Shown here in pieces: positions 49,988 to 62,276 of a stretch of DNA of 64,000 bases. The DNA lies in assembly GCA_030144725.1 (NCBI GenBank), contig JASKMD010000017.1:5003278-5067277 (forward strand). The letters are read 5' to 3'. Positions within the stretch are counted from its first letter, which is position 1, and each line of letters opens with the position of its first letter. This DNA comes from Haematococcus lacustris. Lineage: Eukaryota; Chlorophyta; Chlorophyceae; Chlamydomonadales; Haematococcaceae. Position numbers and translations under genes: made by a program. The notes under the pieces were generated by a model. It was not told the origin of the DNA. It ran no database searches and was given only the letters and a program-made list of their open reading frames with translations.

Positions 49988-50238
49988 TGTCCATCTGCAT
50001 GCTTGCGCCCTTGCTCCTGGAAGGAGTTTGTGCGCGCCGAGGTTTTATCTTGAACATGTGATTGGTGCATGAAACGTGATGGTACTCAAAGGACCAATTC
50101 TTGTTCCTTGCCTTCAGCTTGCTCGTGTAGGAAGGGTAGCCGTACGTGACAGGAATAGCCTAGAAGACTACATATAGTTGGGACCATTCATAGGTCAGTT
50201 GACACTGCTGATAACTAACATGCGACAAATCTCATGCA

Positions 50239-50243
50239 TGTAA
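50239..50243 (+). terminator. TGTAA signal, Cys-module gene
   Basis: TGTAA 252 bp behind the stop codon; candidate polyadenylation signal by the algal consensus. Confidence 0.35.
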
Positions 50244-50866
50244 ACATATGCCAATACTTCTTTAGTGTACCTGTGTTGGAAAAACCACAATGGGATACCA
50301 TCACTGTTCAAAAAGCCAGCTGACAAACATGCAAACATGCATACATTCATGCAACCTATGCACATGGATGAGGTGCAACTATACAGTGCTTAACTTAGTC
50401 CAATACATTCTTTGGCAAGCCATCAGGAAGTTGGTAGTTCGCCTTCACAATAACCCCACCCCTCTGTCCCTGGGGCCACCCCTGACAGCTACCAACCCCT
50501 GTCCGATGGCACGTTCCTAAACTATGAATCTACATCATGAAGGCGTCCCAGCCGGCATGGCCTCCTCGGTTCCAGCCTCCTCAATCCAGCAATAGGTGTT
50601 CAGTTGCCAGCCAGGCGTTTGTGCAGCCAGCTGATCAGCCAGGCTGAGCCCAAGAGGCACAGAAGCTGCCGCTGTGGATATTGCTTAGCCTCCGCCGCTT
50701 GATGCGAGCGTATCGTGTCAACCTGTTGTTGTCCAGGCGCTGGTCATCACTTCTCAGTCAACTCTCGAAACCCCCTGCGCAGTCAACATTGCACCGGTTA
50801 GCCACACACACTGAGCTTGGCAACCTATTTCTTCAATGAGCTCGCACGCAGCCTTATCCAGGCCCC

Positions 50867-50871
50867 TTACA
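50867..50871 (-). terminator. TGTAA signal, cyclase gene
   Basis: TGTAA on the minus strand about 205 bp behind the cyclase stop codon at 51076; candidate polyadenylation signal. Confidence 0.4.
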
Positions 50872-51075
50872 CCCGTAGGCAGGCAAGCAGGGCAGAGGCA
50901 GCCCACACGCCTGTGGGTGGGGAGCGTGTTGGCACTGAATGGCTCAGGCTCATGCACAGTGTGTCTGAGGTACACAGCACACCCACCCCTTCCCCACCAG
51001 GGGTCATTAGGCAGCAATGTGCCAACTGCCCTTCCCCTGCCACACAGGGCTCCTCATCACCCGCCACAGCTGCCC

Positions 51076-54000
51076 TCACCTCCAGTTGTGTGGGGCGCAG
51101 AAATCGTGCCGCGCCATGAAGTCCAGCAGAACCTGGGAGGGGCCATCTGACGTAGCCACGCCGCTGTGTCCCACCCGGGCATGCAGAGTGCCAGCCAGCA
51201 GCACTCGCGCCGTCTGCCAATCACCGCGCTTGTAGGCCTGGACACAACACATGCCCAGAGGAGGGTGAGGTCAGGTGTGGAAGCAGCTGCCATCATGACC
51301 TGGCATTGGGTTTGGAGAAGGCTGCTGCAGCCAGTGCAATGCTTCAACGCAATACTTGCCGAGTAAGTGGTGCAGTCAGGTAGGCACAGGTGCAGGCATT
51401 GCGTTGGGGCTAGCACCAGACAACTAGTAGGTAAGTTAGGCAAGCATGGTGTGAGTACAGGCAGCTTGATGTATGTGTTGGACGTGACAAACAAATGTAG
51501 TGTGGGCAGTTGGCACGGAATCAGCAGCAGTAGCCAATGGGGAGTGGTGGGCAGGGTGCAGGCGGCCAGGCAGCAGCAGCAGGCGCGTAGGCAGGAGCAG
51601 TATAGCCGGACAGGCAAGCAGTGTGAGGAGGGGAGACTGTGGCTCACCTGAAAGCCTGTCTCAAAGCTGGCGATGAAGGCTGGTGAGGCCCCCCAGGTGC
51701 GCACCAGGTCATCATTGTCTTCCCACCCCGTAACGTACTCTGCCCAGAATGCCTCCTCGTCTGCCTCGGCATCTGCAGCAGGCAGGCTGTATCCCGTGAC
51801 CGCCTGCCGCTGAGTAGTGAGGCTGTTGAGCGGTTGCTAGCTGCGTCTCTGAAGCCTGCCTGAGGCAGCCTAACTACTATGCCGCATGCTTCCATTCGTG
51901 GCTGTAGCCTCTGTTGCTGTTGCTGCTTTCTAACTTTTACGTCACATAGAGTAGGCAGTGGGCATCTCAGTGTTAGGTGCAGGGCATGCAAGCATTCCTG
52001 CCCTGCAGGGTGTTGAGCCGGTGCTGTGAGCCCAGCGGTCACACCCAGACCTCACTGCAGGCACAAGCAGTCCCAATCAGACCAGTCAGCTACAGGCAAC
52101 GCACCAGGGAAATTTGGGTCCCCTTCCAGGATGCCATCCAAGTCGATGTCGTAAGTGAAGAGCCTCAGAGGTTGCGTGCTGCCCTTGACAGTGACACAGT
52201 CAATCTGGCGCACCTGCCAGCAGCAGCGACAGGAACGACAGCAGCAGTAGTGGCAGCAGCAGCGGCGGCGAAGGCACCCTCAACGTGGCTGCAGGTGCAC
52301 AAGGACCAAGACGAGCAGTCAGAGAAGGCCAGGTGAGCCAGGTGCCACTGTTCTGCCCCTGCCTTGACTGTGTGCCATACCTGGTTTGCTGAGGCTGGGC
52401 CCAGGCAGGGTGTGACGATGACTTAGCTGTGCATATCCCTTCCAGCACCTGGGCCTCGTCCCTGGGCCCCTGGACACCTCACCTTGGCTCTCACAGAGGG
52501 GGACAGGCAGTCCACAAACTCCCCCGACAGCAGCATGCTGACCCCAAACTGCTTCGTTGCGGCCTCCAGGCGGCTGGCCATGTTGACGTTTGGGGAGAGA
52601 TAAGAGGCATCGATCTTGTATTCTGAACCTGCAGCCACCACGTGAAGCAAAGTGCCTGGGGGAGTACAAGTGCACGGCATGAGCTTGTTGTGGTGTGCAA
52701 GCCTGTTGCCATGCTCCAAGGATCATGCTGGGAGGGTGCTGGGCACACGAACACCGTGAATGAGCCGTGAAGCGAGCCGTGCAAGTGAGGTGCTTGCAGT
52801 GCTTGCTACCCTTCTTGCCACCCAAAGGGATAAGCCAGGGTGGACATGGCATGGTGGATGTGGAGGTCCTGGCCATCATGCTAGGCATGGTGCCACATAG
52901 GGCAGGGAAGGCTGCTGCAGGTGCTGCCCAGATGCAGCCGATTGAGATAGGGTCACATAGTCACATAGGGTCACATAGGGTGTGTGATAGCCTGATGCCC
53001 ATGCCTCCATCTACACGCAAGGCAGGGTGCTGGCCTCTAATCACCGTTTACGAGTTCTTACCTATGGCCCCTTCAATGGCCCAGCCCACATGCAGCCCAA
53101 AACCCATCTGCACCCGGAAGTTTGCGCCCAACCTCTCTGCTAGGTCTGCGCGAGCTGCATATCTGCAGCAGCAGGCAGGGGGTTACAACACACGGTTGGT
53201 GACTTGCTGGCAGCAGCAGTTGCACAGGAGTGATGGCAGGCGCAGTGCCACGACCAGATGCTAGTCGCCGGCGCCCGTGCACCGGCGGCGGGGGCCTTGA
53301 CGGCATAGTCGCGCCACCAGCAAGAGCGTGTGTAGCAGGTGGGACGCACCTGGCGAGACGGACGCTGCGCCGCAATGCGGCATGGACTACTACAAATGCG
53401 GCCAGTGCGTTGTCCGCCACCACGTTGACCAAACCTGCCTTATCCTCAGCAGAAAACGATTCGTGCTGGCCGTTCATGGACCGCAGCGCCACGACCTGCG
53501 CAACAGACATGTACAACCTGCTCGCTATACCTGCATTCACCTACTGCAACGGCGAGCTGGACCCGCGGCCCTCACCTTTCGCACAGCGGCGTCGTCGCTG
53601 TTCTCCGGCGGCGTTACGGTGCTACCAGCCGCGGAACCCAGCCGCTGCCCACGGGACATGACAGGGACTACCTGATTTGCTGCCGCCAAGGACAGGAAGC
53701 GTGGTTTGAAGGATTGTGCCACCGTCATAAGCGCACTGCCACCCGCGGCCCGCATTGGCGGCATGGATCCCAGGGCACCCTGCCTGGTGGCGGGGCTCCC
53801 TGATGACGTTGCCAAGACTGGCACAGAGCCCATCCGCTGCCTGGTAGACGCGATGAAGGCGGTGCCATCGCAGCCGCAAGCGTCGAGCTCCATGCCTGTT
53901 GCTTGCGCCCCAGGCTGCCCCACATCCACAAGGCTGCTGCCGGCGAAGCGGGTACTCGTGAGTTGCGATTGTTGGGTGGTCGCAACTGCTTCTTGCAAAT

Positions 54001-57000
54001 CAGTGCATGTGAAGCCCTCCGGGAACTTCCAAACTAGCAGAAACGCGTCGCCGATGTTTTTGTTCGCCGCACCGCCATGCAAGGCGCAACTGGTGTGCAC
54101 GATGTGCGCGATGCTGTTCACAAACTCCATGACCTCCTCCTGCAATGGGGGGTGGGGTAGCATGGCCGGGTGAGGGTCGCATGCATATCACGTCATCTCG
54201 CCCCTGTTGCATCACCCGCCCCTGTCACCTCGCCCAGTGCCCCTATTGACCCCACCCTTAGGACCCCAGCCTCTTACCTGCAAGACCTCCGTGGTATCAG
54301 TAAAGCGGCGAATGTCACAAAAGCCAAACACTGCCACTGTCTTGCGGCCAGGCACCATGGGGTTGATGTCACCTTCGTTCCGAATGTTCTCTGCAATCAC
54401 CTTGGCCCCTGCACCCCACGACACACACAGCAGTGAGAGGGTTGGCAGGGCAACCTGAGGCTCTCTGTGACCAGTTGTCAAGTGCAGCAGGGTACAGGGC
54501 TGCAGGTCAAAGGATGTGGAACTGGCACTTATGGTGACTGTTTGGGGTGTGCTTAGGGACAACTGTGGAACCAAAACTGAACAAGGCACTAAACAGCATG
54601 CTGGTAAGAGCAGAGTCATGCTCGTATGCTGTTCTCTACGGCTTGGCAGTGAAGACAACCGTGTAGCGCGTTGCAGGCCTCAACAGTTGCCTGGAGCTGT
54701 CCCTCCCACCCTAGTGCATACCTGCATCGCCAAAGCCCACGGCCAGCAGTGCCCCGATCTTCTGGATGCTGTTTTCCAGTATCTGCGTCTCGTAACTCGA
54801 CTCCTGCCGCTGCCTGCCCTGCCCCTGGCTGCTGCCCACCCTGCTGCTGGCGTCCCCTTCATCCTCATCGGTCCCATCCCAGAAGTTGCTGGCCATGCGG
54901 TTCACCTGCTGCTGCACCTGTGTACGGACCCAGCTCCACAGCCGAGCCTGCGACCTGATGGCACGCACCACGCGGTATAGCCCTGCCCCGAGGCCCTGAT
55001 TTGCCCATGCAGGCAGCGCTGGGCTGACACCGGGCTGCTCCTCACTGACTGACACCTTGCGCACTGTCACACGCTTGCTGCTGTGCTCAGAGAGCAAGGG
55101 GCCAGAGCGGGCTGCTCGCAGGCTTTGTGGCTCTGTGGGTGGAGGTGGTGTCGCACTACGCACTGCCTGCTCCAGCTGGGGTGGCTGGTGTGCTGGTAGC
55201 AGCATGGGCGAGCTGAAAGGCTGGGGTGACCGCCAGGCAGTGGTGGTAGAGGTGGCAGGGGTGCTGCTGGAAGGTTCTGGGGGTAGAGGAGGCAGCTGCA
55301 GGTCGAGCAGCTGTGGAGAGTGGGCGGCTGGGGACACCCTCACGCCGGCGTCTGACAGCACAGCCGACAGGGACCATTGCAGGGCAGCACTCGTTCTGGG
55401 CACTGGGCCTGGGCCAATGCTGGCCACTTCCTCGCTCTCTGGAATGGCCTTCAGAGCTGGTGCCGGAGCAGCAGATGGCGGGGCAGCTGTGTGAATCTGA
55501 GCCAGCAGGTCTACTCTGCCGCCATCCTCATCTTCATCCCCAACCACCTCCTCCACCTGCTGCACTGCTGCGTGGAAGCGTCCTCTGCCACCATTGCTGT
55601 CAGCATGCATGTCTGCTGCTGCAAGCGGCTCCACTGCCAACATGGCCCAAGGCTGCGATTGCGCAGGAAGTTGTTCAAGCCTGCCCTGCTGGTGTGCCTG
55701 TACACCTTTAGCATGCTGCTCTGCCTCCTCTCCCTCCTGCCCTTCCTCCAACTGCGCATGCATACTGGGCCTCGCCCCAGTTGCTAGGCAGGGGTGCAGC
55801 TGAATGCTGGGAGGCTCCATGCAACCAGGGATAGGGGGCAGCAGCAGCTGACCGCGGTGCACCTTGGACCTGCGCCAGCCCTGGGCGCTGCCCTGCTCGC
55901 TGTTTGCTGCAGAGTCGGAGTCATGCCCAACTGCATCCGCATCACAAGCCTGCATGCTGGCTGCCAGCCCACAGCCATGTGGGGTGGGGCTGACACCAGG
56001 CAGGGGATCTACACCAAAGCTTAACTCTGAACCAGCCTTGAGCGGCAGACCGGGTAGGGGCACTTGCTGTCCACAGGCTGCGCCTGCCTCCGCGGCACCA
56101 CCCCAAGGTGAGAACAGCTTGCTGCTCATGAGCAGGTCATCCTGATGGTTGTTGGGAGTGGTTGCTGGGAGGAGGAGTGGTGGATGTGCTTCGGATGCCT
56201 GCGCTTCAGTAGCCCAGCTGGGTACAGGTGCTCGAGGGTCGGGTGCGAGGCACCAGCCGGTTGGGCGAACCGACGCACCCGGCCATTCACCGACCTTTCC
56301 GCTGTCGAGCGGCTGTGCGCCCGGATAGGATGTAGCGCACTGTTGCTGGCGTCTGTCTAAGTAGTCTTGCCAGGGTACGCGCGCCGAGGGTTGTAGCGCC
56401 AAGGGGTTATCCGCGAGCGCTGTGACTTTCGCCATCATGCGCTCAATGGGTTGCAGAACTAACACACGGCAGTCACGGCTAAGAAGCCATGCTCCAAGCG
56501 TGAGTAACGCGAAGACAAACAGTGACTGGCCAATGTTGAGCAGAGCCTGCGGCACCCAACGAGAGCTTGCGCCTTGTTGGCATTGCACGCGGCCATGATG
56601 ATGCGGGTGTAAGCATCCACTTGCCTGTGCTTGACAGAACCAGTGCCAATCGTACACCGCGGTCGTTACCCAGGCCGGGCAAAGCGCGGAGTCAAGGCAT
56701 CCGTCAATGACACTGCTGTACTCCATTTGATACAGCTCTTTCCAGCGCCGCGGTCCAACCAAGCTGGTGCTGTTTATCATTGTTGAGTTCTTGACGACAA
56801 GGAGAACCAAGGTTGAGACGTTGTGCGAACCGACACGAAAGAGCAGCTGGTCGGCGAAAGTCTGCGATGCGCACAGAAGCACTTATGGTCGAACACTGGC
56901 TAGCTATGACTGCGCATTACATGCGCGCGCCGTCGCACCTGTGTTGCGATGATGAGGAGCGAGCCGTTGCTTGGCCCGCCGATGCCTATCTGCGTTGGAA

Positions 57001-60000
57001 GGGAGGGTTTGGCGACCGCCATGTCGTGCAGCATCTTCAGCCCTCCCACATCCAAGGCCTGGCCTCGGCCTAGCACCCCGAGGTATGGGTTGAGGGGAGG
57101 CAGCAGGAGGGCGCAGATGAGGATGAAGACGATGATGCGGCGGATGATGAGCTCTGCAGCCAGGACACTGGCGACTCTGCTAACCTCAACCAACCTCATC
57201 AAACCTGGTTGCACTCAAAGTGTCGCCTGTAACTGATTATAACCATGGTATAGGTACAAGCATGCTTACAAGCATCAAGCTGTTAGTTCTGACAAAGAGC
57301 CTAATGGCTATGAGACTAACTCAGGGGATGAAGACGTGGTAGTGTAGAGTGATCACACACAGGCCAACACCATGACAGGAGATGTCTTGCATGAGAATGA
57401 GTGGTGGCGGGCAACCCGGACACACACAACACAGCCCAAGCTAGCACTGGTGATGAAGGTGGTGAGGCCAAGACTAGCATGCAAACCCACCGTCAAGCTT
57501 CTGACCCACACGGGACTCCTTGTTACCATTCTGCAGAATTTCCAACTCAATCAGCGTCAGGTCTTGGGCAGCCAGGATGCCGTGCTCTGCCCCTGAACAC
57601 GGCACATGCAAACACACAGCCAGACCAGGATCTGACACATGCACACAAACCTCCATGCACATGCACCTCCATGCACATCACTCACCCACACTGGGCTAGC
57701 ACTTCTCATATATTACCAAGGGTGTAACATTCCTGATGGCATGCTCTAAGCATGCTCATGGTCACGTCATGTTGACAACCCCATTAACAGCATGACTCCA
57801 TAGGCTCCAGAATAGCCAGCGTGCAGCAGTGAAAGAAACATGACAGCGATAAAGATCCATGAACCACGACGACAAGGTCTATAGGCCAAGTCCGCTTGTC
57901 CCATCCGAGCAATTGCAGCTGGCTGTCCCGTGCACCCCCACCTCCAGCCTCTTACCCCATGCTCCTCACCTGGCGTGATGCCCGCCTTGGCCAGTGCCGC
58001 CCTGGCTCTCCGCTTGGCACTGAAGCGCTTGTATAACGTGAGGAGGCGCAGCAGGCGTAACAGGCGGAACGCGCGAGCCACCCTGGCCACCTGGGCAATG
58101 ATGAGGGCCTGCTGGCTGACCCAGGTGTACAGCCGGTCCCTGTCCTGGGCGCTGGCAGGCTGGCCCCCCACGCCCATGGTGCGCTGTGCCAGAGCCGGCA
58201 CCTGGGAAAGCGGTGGCCAAACAGCCAAGGAGTGAAACGTGGGGTGAGGCACCATGGCAGGTGCATGCATGGGAGTCTGTTGAGGCATGACCTGGCCAGG
58301 TGAGGCTGGCTGAGCTGCTGCCAGGCTGAGCTGGGTTGGCTGGCCTCTTCTTCCTGGTAGATCTGCCCTGGGCATGATGGCACACAAACGTGACGCTGCA
58401 GGATGGCGGTGGTGCCAGCTGTCATGCAGCGTGTGACTCAGTGTAATGTCATGTCTGTGATGACAGGAGCAACGCCCTCAAAGGGAACCATTGCTGCACC
58501 AACACAGATTACAACGGGCTGATGCTGGCCTATGCTGAGCTGTTCGATTCTTGTTTCGATCCTTTGGTGCGTGAATGAATGACATCGCCGTATAAGTAGG
58601 TACCAGCAGGTGTGAGCAGATATGAGCCTAGTGGCGCAATGCCTCCGAGGAAGCGGCCCAGTACCGCGGAGCCAGAGCCGCCAGGCTCTGCAGACTGGAA
58701 GCCCCCAGCAGGGCAGGTGGAGCACCGCCTGGTGCGCCCAGCCTGGAGCCAGCAGCGTGACCAGCCAGTGCGGGGCATGATGTGGTGCCCGGTAGTGGCC
58801 CCCCGCAAGCCCCCACAGGCCCCATGCAGCAGCCAGGAAGCCCCACAGCCAGCAGCCTCAGAGCCTGAGCCCAGCACTCCCCTGCCAGCCAAGCGCAGCA
58901 AGCGCACCAAGGCTGAGCCAGAGGCAGCTGAGCCCACCAAGGGCAAGGGCAGGGCTGCCAAAGCCAGCACCACAGCCAGGCAGGTGGCTGGACAGGGACT
59001 GCAATGCAGCGCTGAACATGCAGCGCATTGGGGAGAGCAGGTGGCGACCACTGGAGCTGTGCTACCGTCCAAACCAGGGAGGGTTGCCAGCCAAGGGCAA
59101 GGAGTACCCTGGCTTGGGGTACAAGCGGGTGCGAGACAAGCCTCCCAAGACCCAGCCTGCTGCGGCACAGTAGTGTGTGCCCCCCTCTTGAGCTGTCATC
59201 AGCTTACATTAGTGCATGTTTGTCATGCCAACTCTACATCATAGCCCTACGGGGTCAGGCAATAGTGAAGGTGGTAGGCGATCGTGACCATGTGTATGCC
59301 ATGTATAGGCCATGAGCATGCCATGTGATGGGAACACCACACAGACAAGACACCGTTTTGTAGTAGTCCACAATTAGTGTGTTTGACTGCAATGAAGGCT
59401 CAAGGTTGAGGGCCAAGGTGCTGGCCTATGCCATGGGGTCACCTCGAAGGCCAGCGAGCTGATGGCAATTAGGTCCAGCCACCAGTAGAAGCCGAAGAAG
59501 TAGCCAGGCTTGATGCAGCTGGAAATGGCTGCAGTGTGCAGCAGGCAGCTAGAAGAAAATGACCAGTCGGTTTGTATGCGATGCATGTGTGCCAGGCGGT
59601 GGATCATGATGGTGGTGGATGTGGCATTGTGCAGCTTAGTGGCAGGAAAGCTTACTCGTGCACTACACACGCATGCAGCCTGCAGCACGCCGAGGTGATG
59701 TGTGACAAGCTTGCCCAGCTGTTGAGGCGGGCTGTTGAGGAGAGCTGCACCCTCCAGCCTAATCGCTCCCACGAGCAGTGGCCCTTCTTTGCTTTAGTAA
59801 GCAGAGATGTGGGCGATGGCCCTGCTGTTGACATGGTGGGAGGCTGGGGTGGCTGTGCTGACATGACATGCATCGATGCTTGCATGGCACTTGTTCTAGC
59901 CCTGGCTGCCCCATCCTCGCCCACAGCATGTGGCAAGAAAGGGTTGTAAACAACGTACACTAAACCTCAGCAGTATATGCATGCATGCAGTCCATGTGTA

Positions 60001-60508
60001 CGCCTCACCCATGTCCAAGATGATGATGGACCACACCCCACACAGCACCGCCTCCAGGGGTAGGTCGGCTGTGGGGGGGAGAGCGGCCCTCTTGACGTCA
60101 TCCGCAAACACCACAAACAGGGCGGCCAACACAAGCAGGACGTAGTACCAGCTGCATGCAATGGCAGCCAGGCGGGAGGCAGTGAAGTCAGGGGCTGAAG
60201 CTGCACAATCCACATATGAAGGCATGGCGCATGATGCTTGCAAAGCCCAGCAGCTTAACCAAGCAGGGGCTGCGTAGTAGCAGGCATTAAGCAAAATGTC
60301 TGCGCTGCCGCCCCATGCGTGACTCACGGGCTGTTAACGAACCCCAGCAGGCGCTGCCTCCAGGCGGCGCCCCTCCCTTGATACTGTAGGCCTCGAGGAG
60401 CCATGTCTGCCCAGTCACCAGGCTGCAGCTTGGCTGCACTAGCAGCGGCAACAGCAGCAGTGCCAAAAGAGCTGTGAAGGCAGTTCTTTGACTTGGTTCC
60501 ACAACAAG
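51076..60508 (-). CDS. Ion-channel-like membrane protein fused to class III nucleotide cyclase
   Basis: Fifteen minus-strand exons: 60508-60328, 60194-60009, 59528-59443, 58201-57970, 57592-57527, 57204-56939, 56861-54722, 54408-54278, 54139-53576, 53495-53350, 53162-53062, 52628-52483, 52213-52105, 51772-51648, 51237-51076. Phases agree; about 1,546 residues, start codon not found (first exon needs an upstream one). Channel-like part: YYVLLVLAALFVVFADDVKR, GYFFGFYWWLDLIAISSLAF, an S4-like ARVARAFRLLRLLRLLTLYK, later RRIIVFILICALLL, and ALLTLGAWLLSRDCRVLVLQ before PIERM. A 500-residue low-complexity linker follows. Cyclase part: FGFCDIRRFTDTTEVLQ (metal Asp), a conserved GGAANKNIGDAFLLVW (second Asp), a roughly 150-residue insert, LHVGWAIEGAIG and NVNMASRLEAATKQFG. 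Lys at the purine-selecting position in NKNIGDA points to ATP rather than GTP. Membrane cyclases of this build are known in chlamydomonadaleans. Confidence 0.85.
58440..59424 (+). mobile_element. Internally deleted Fanzor-like element in a cyclase intron
   Basis: The upstream region contains TATAAGTAGGT and ATGAGCCTAGTGGCGCA. The start MPPRKRPSTAEPEPP (ATG at 58639) is followed directly by the C-terminal block ADWKPPAGQVEHRLVRPAWS, a Lys-rich linker, and after a frame change WLDRDCNAALNMQRIGESRW, RPLELCYRPNQGG, KGKEYPGLGYKRVRDK and a stop near 59173. The conserved tail runs to about 59424. The element is antisense to the cyclase gene. It lacks the RuvC-I and -II region, so it cannot be an active nuclease, but both outer ends are kept. 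Confidence 0.65.
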
Positions 60509-62276
60509 CTAGAGCACCTCGTCACTAGCCTGGCATCAGCGACATCCTCGCCCTTATCGATACCCTTGTGCGATTGAAAAAGGTGAAAGAGTAGAGAGGC
60601 GGAAGGGACACACACCGTACGTCTGTAAAAGCCGACTCTGCGCTCCACTGCCTTCCGGGTCATCGCTTGCATGCGTGAGCAACACCACGCTGCGGCGACG
60701 TAGTCCCGCCTCCGCGCCTGTGGCGGAGGGGTGCCCCTGGTGCTCCGTTGGAGGCTGATCCGGTGGCGGGTGTACTGACGACGGCTGGTAGTCCGCGGGC
60801 ACTTGGCCCACGCTATTGGTGCGCAGTCGCCTAGGGGGGCGCCTATGATGCGCCACGAAAGGCTGGACCTGCCCGCTCGGCTGCGCCCCTACAGCCAGCC
60901 ACAACCCAGAAGGGCACGTTTGTGCGTTTATGTGGTCGGTCCGCACCCCTATGGCGTGGGCATGCTGCGGCTTGTCAATCGCTGCTGCTGTTGCCAGCAA
61001 GACTGTGCCACCCTATCCAGCAGCCTGCTTGACCTGCACCATCAACTGTTCATAAACCCCTGCCATCCCTGCACCTACCCTCTAAGGCGGTCTGGCTCAT
61101 GCGGTGCTGATATGTCAGCACGGACCTCCTGCGGCGTGCCAACACCCCTGCAGCCACACAGAATGACAGGGGATTGGTGCCTTTCAAGGCACCCTTCATT
61201 CACAGGTCTGTGCAGGCTTGCCACAACTGTGAGGCGGGACGAACCTCGCGGCATCTCAGGGGTGGCGGATGGCCGAGAGCCTCGGCCGTCCATGAAGCGG
61301 TCTGGGCAGCCTACCATCATGGATGCCGCTTGCTTCGCCCGAAACACCGACCCCGCAGGTTCTCTTGATGAAGTGCCCGGCCAGCCAGCCTGCGAAATGT
61401 GGGCGGGTGGCCGAGACATACGTCAGAGCCTGTCGCACCCATTCGGACACAAAGACTGTGGAGCCAGCTTAACCGCTAGCACCGCGCGTCAGCTTACCCC
61501 AGCCCTGCCATGGAACATGGAGCCGCGGTGCCTGCTCCCCTCTGCGGGCGTCGGCAGCTGGGCCGCGGGGCCTTCTCGCTCGAGCCCTGCCTCCCACAAT
61601 GCTGCTGGCAGCGCCATGTGGGGCTCGCGGGACTGCATTACTGAAGCACGGCCTGACACCCCGGCGACTAATGCATTTTGACAGAGCGCGCTACTGTTTT
61701 CCGCTCTGCAGCTTGAATCTCCTAGCCAAAGCTGGCACTTGTGCGCACTGGCCTAGTTACTGGAAGGTAGCGACGGCTAGTATTCCTCCGGCTAACGACG
61801 AGGTGTCTCAAGAGCAGCGGAAGCAGTAAACGATATGCCGCAAGTATTCGCCACAGCACGTGGGTTATGCGCCTGACCAAACCCTTCTTATCGGCGTCGA
61901 GCATGGCATTGGGGCATGCGCATGGTACAAAACAATTGTTTCGGCCAGCCCAGACGTGACTTCCTCATTGCAAGGGTTATTGCGATGGATACCATAACAG
62001 CATCAAGGTAGAGGGATTGATGAGCTACGCAAGCTTTGATTGTGCGACATGAGTGCCCCCAATCCACCAAGAACTGCGAATGGTCGCTAGGTGCTCTCTC
62101 AACCACCCTGCTCCTCTACCACCTGCTTTGCCAGGTCATACAAAAGCTTTCCAGCGCTGTGAACAAGTCGAGCCCAAGCGAAAGCACTGGGATACCCCCA
62201 GTGACACCAAAGAAAGACACGCCAGCACTCCACGCCCTGCTCTGGCCCCCAAAGGCCTGCCGCCCAGTCCACTTGG
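60509..62276. other. No confident gene; cyclase 5' end expected here
   Basis: The cyclase's missing start should lie in 60509-61000 on the minus strand; a frame with QPSSVHPPPDQPPTEH and LRRRSVVLLTHASDDP is a candidate but unproven. The plus-strand frame 60803-61681 is long but lacks an ATG start and protein-like composition. Nothing is recognised from 61700 to 62276. Confidence 0.35.

Larger units (their letters stand above)
49988..51075. other. Intergenic between convergent genes
   Basis: No gene recognised. 50264-50340 is a diverged copy of 14124-14200. Confidence 0.45.

Noticed and set aside
58612..59244. A 210-codon intact host gene
   Set aside because: It changes out of the conserved frame before the DRD motif and matches the dispersed Fanzor-like family; it is an internally deleted element.
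60803..61681. 292-codon plus-strand frame
   Set aside because: No ATG at the reported start, no motif, composition like random GC-rich sequence, and it overlaps the expected 5' end of the cyclase gene in antisense.
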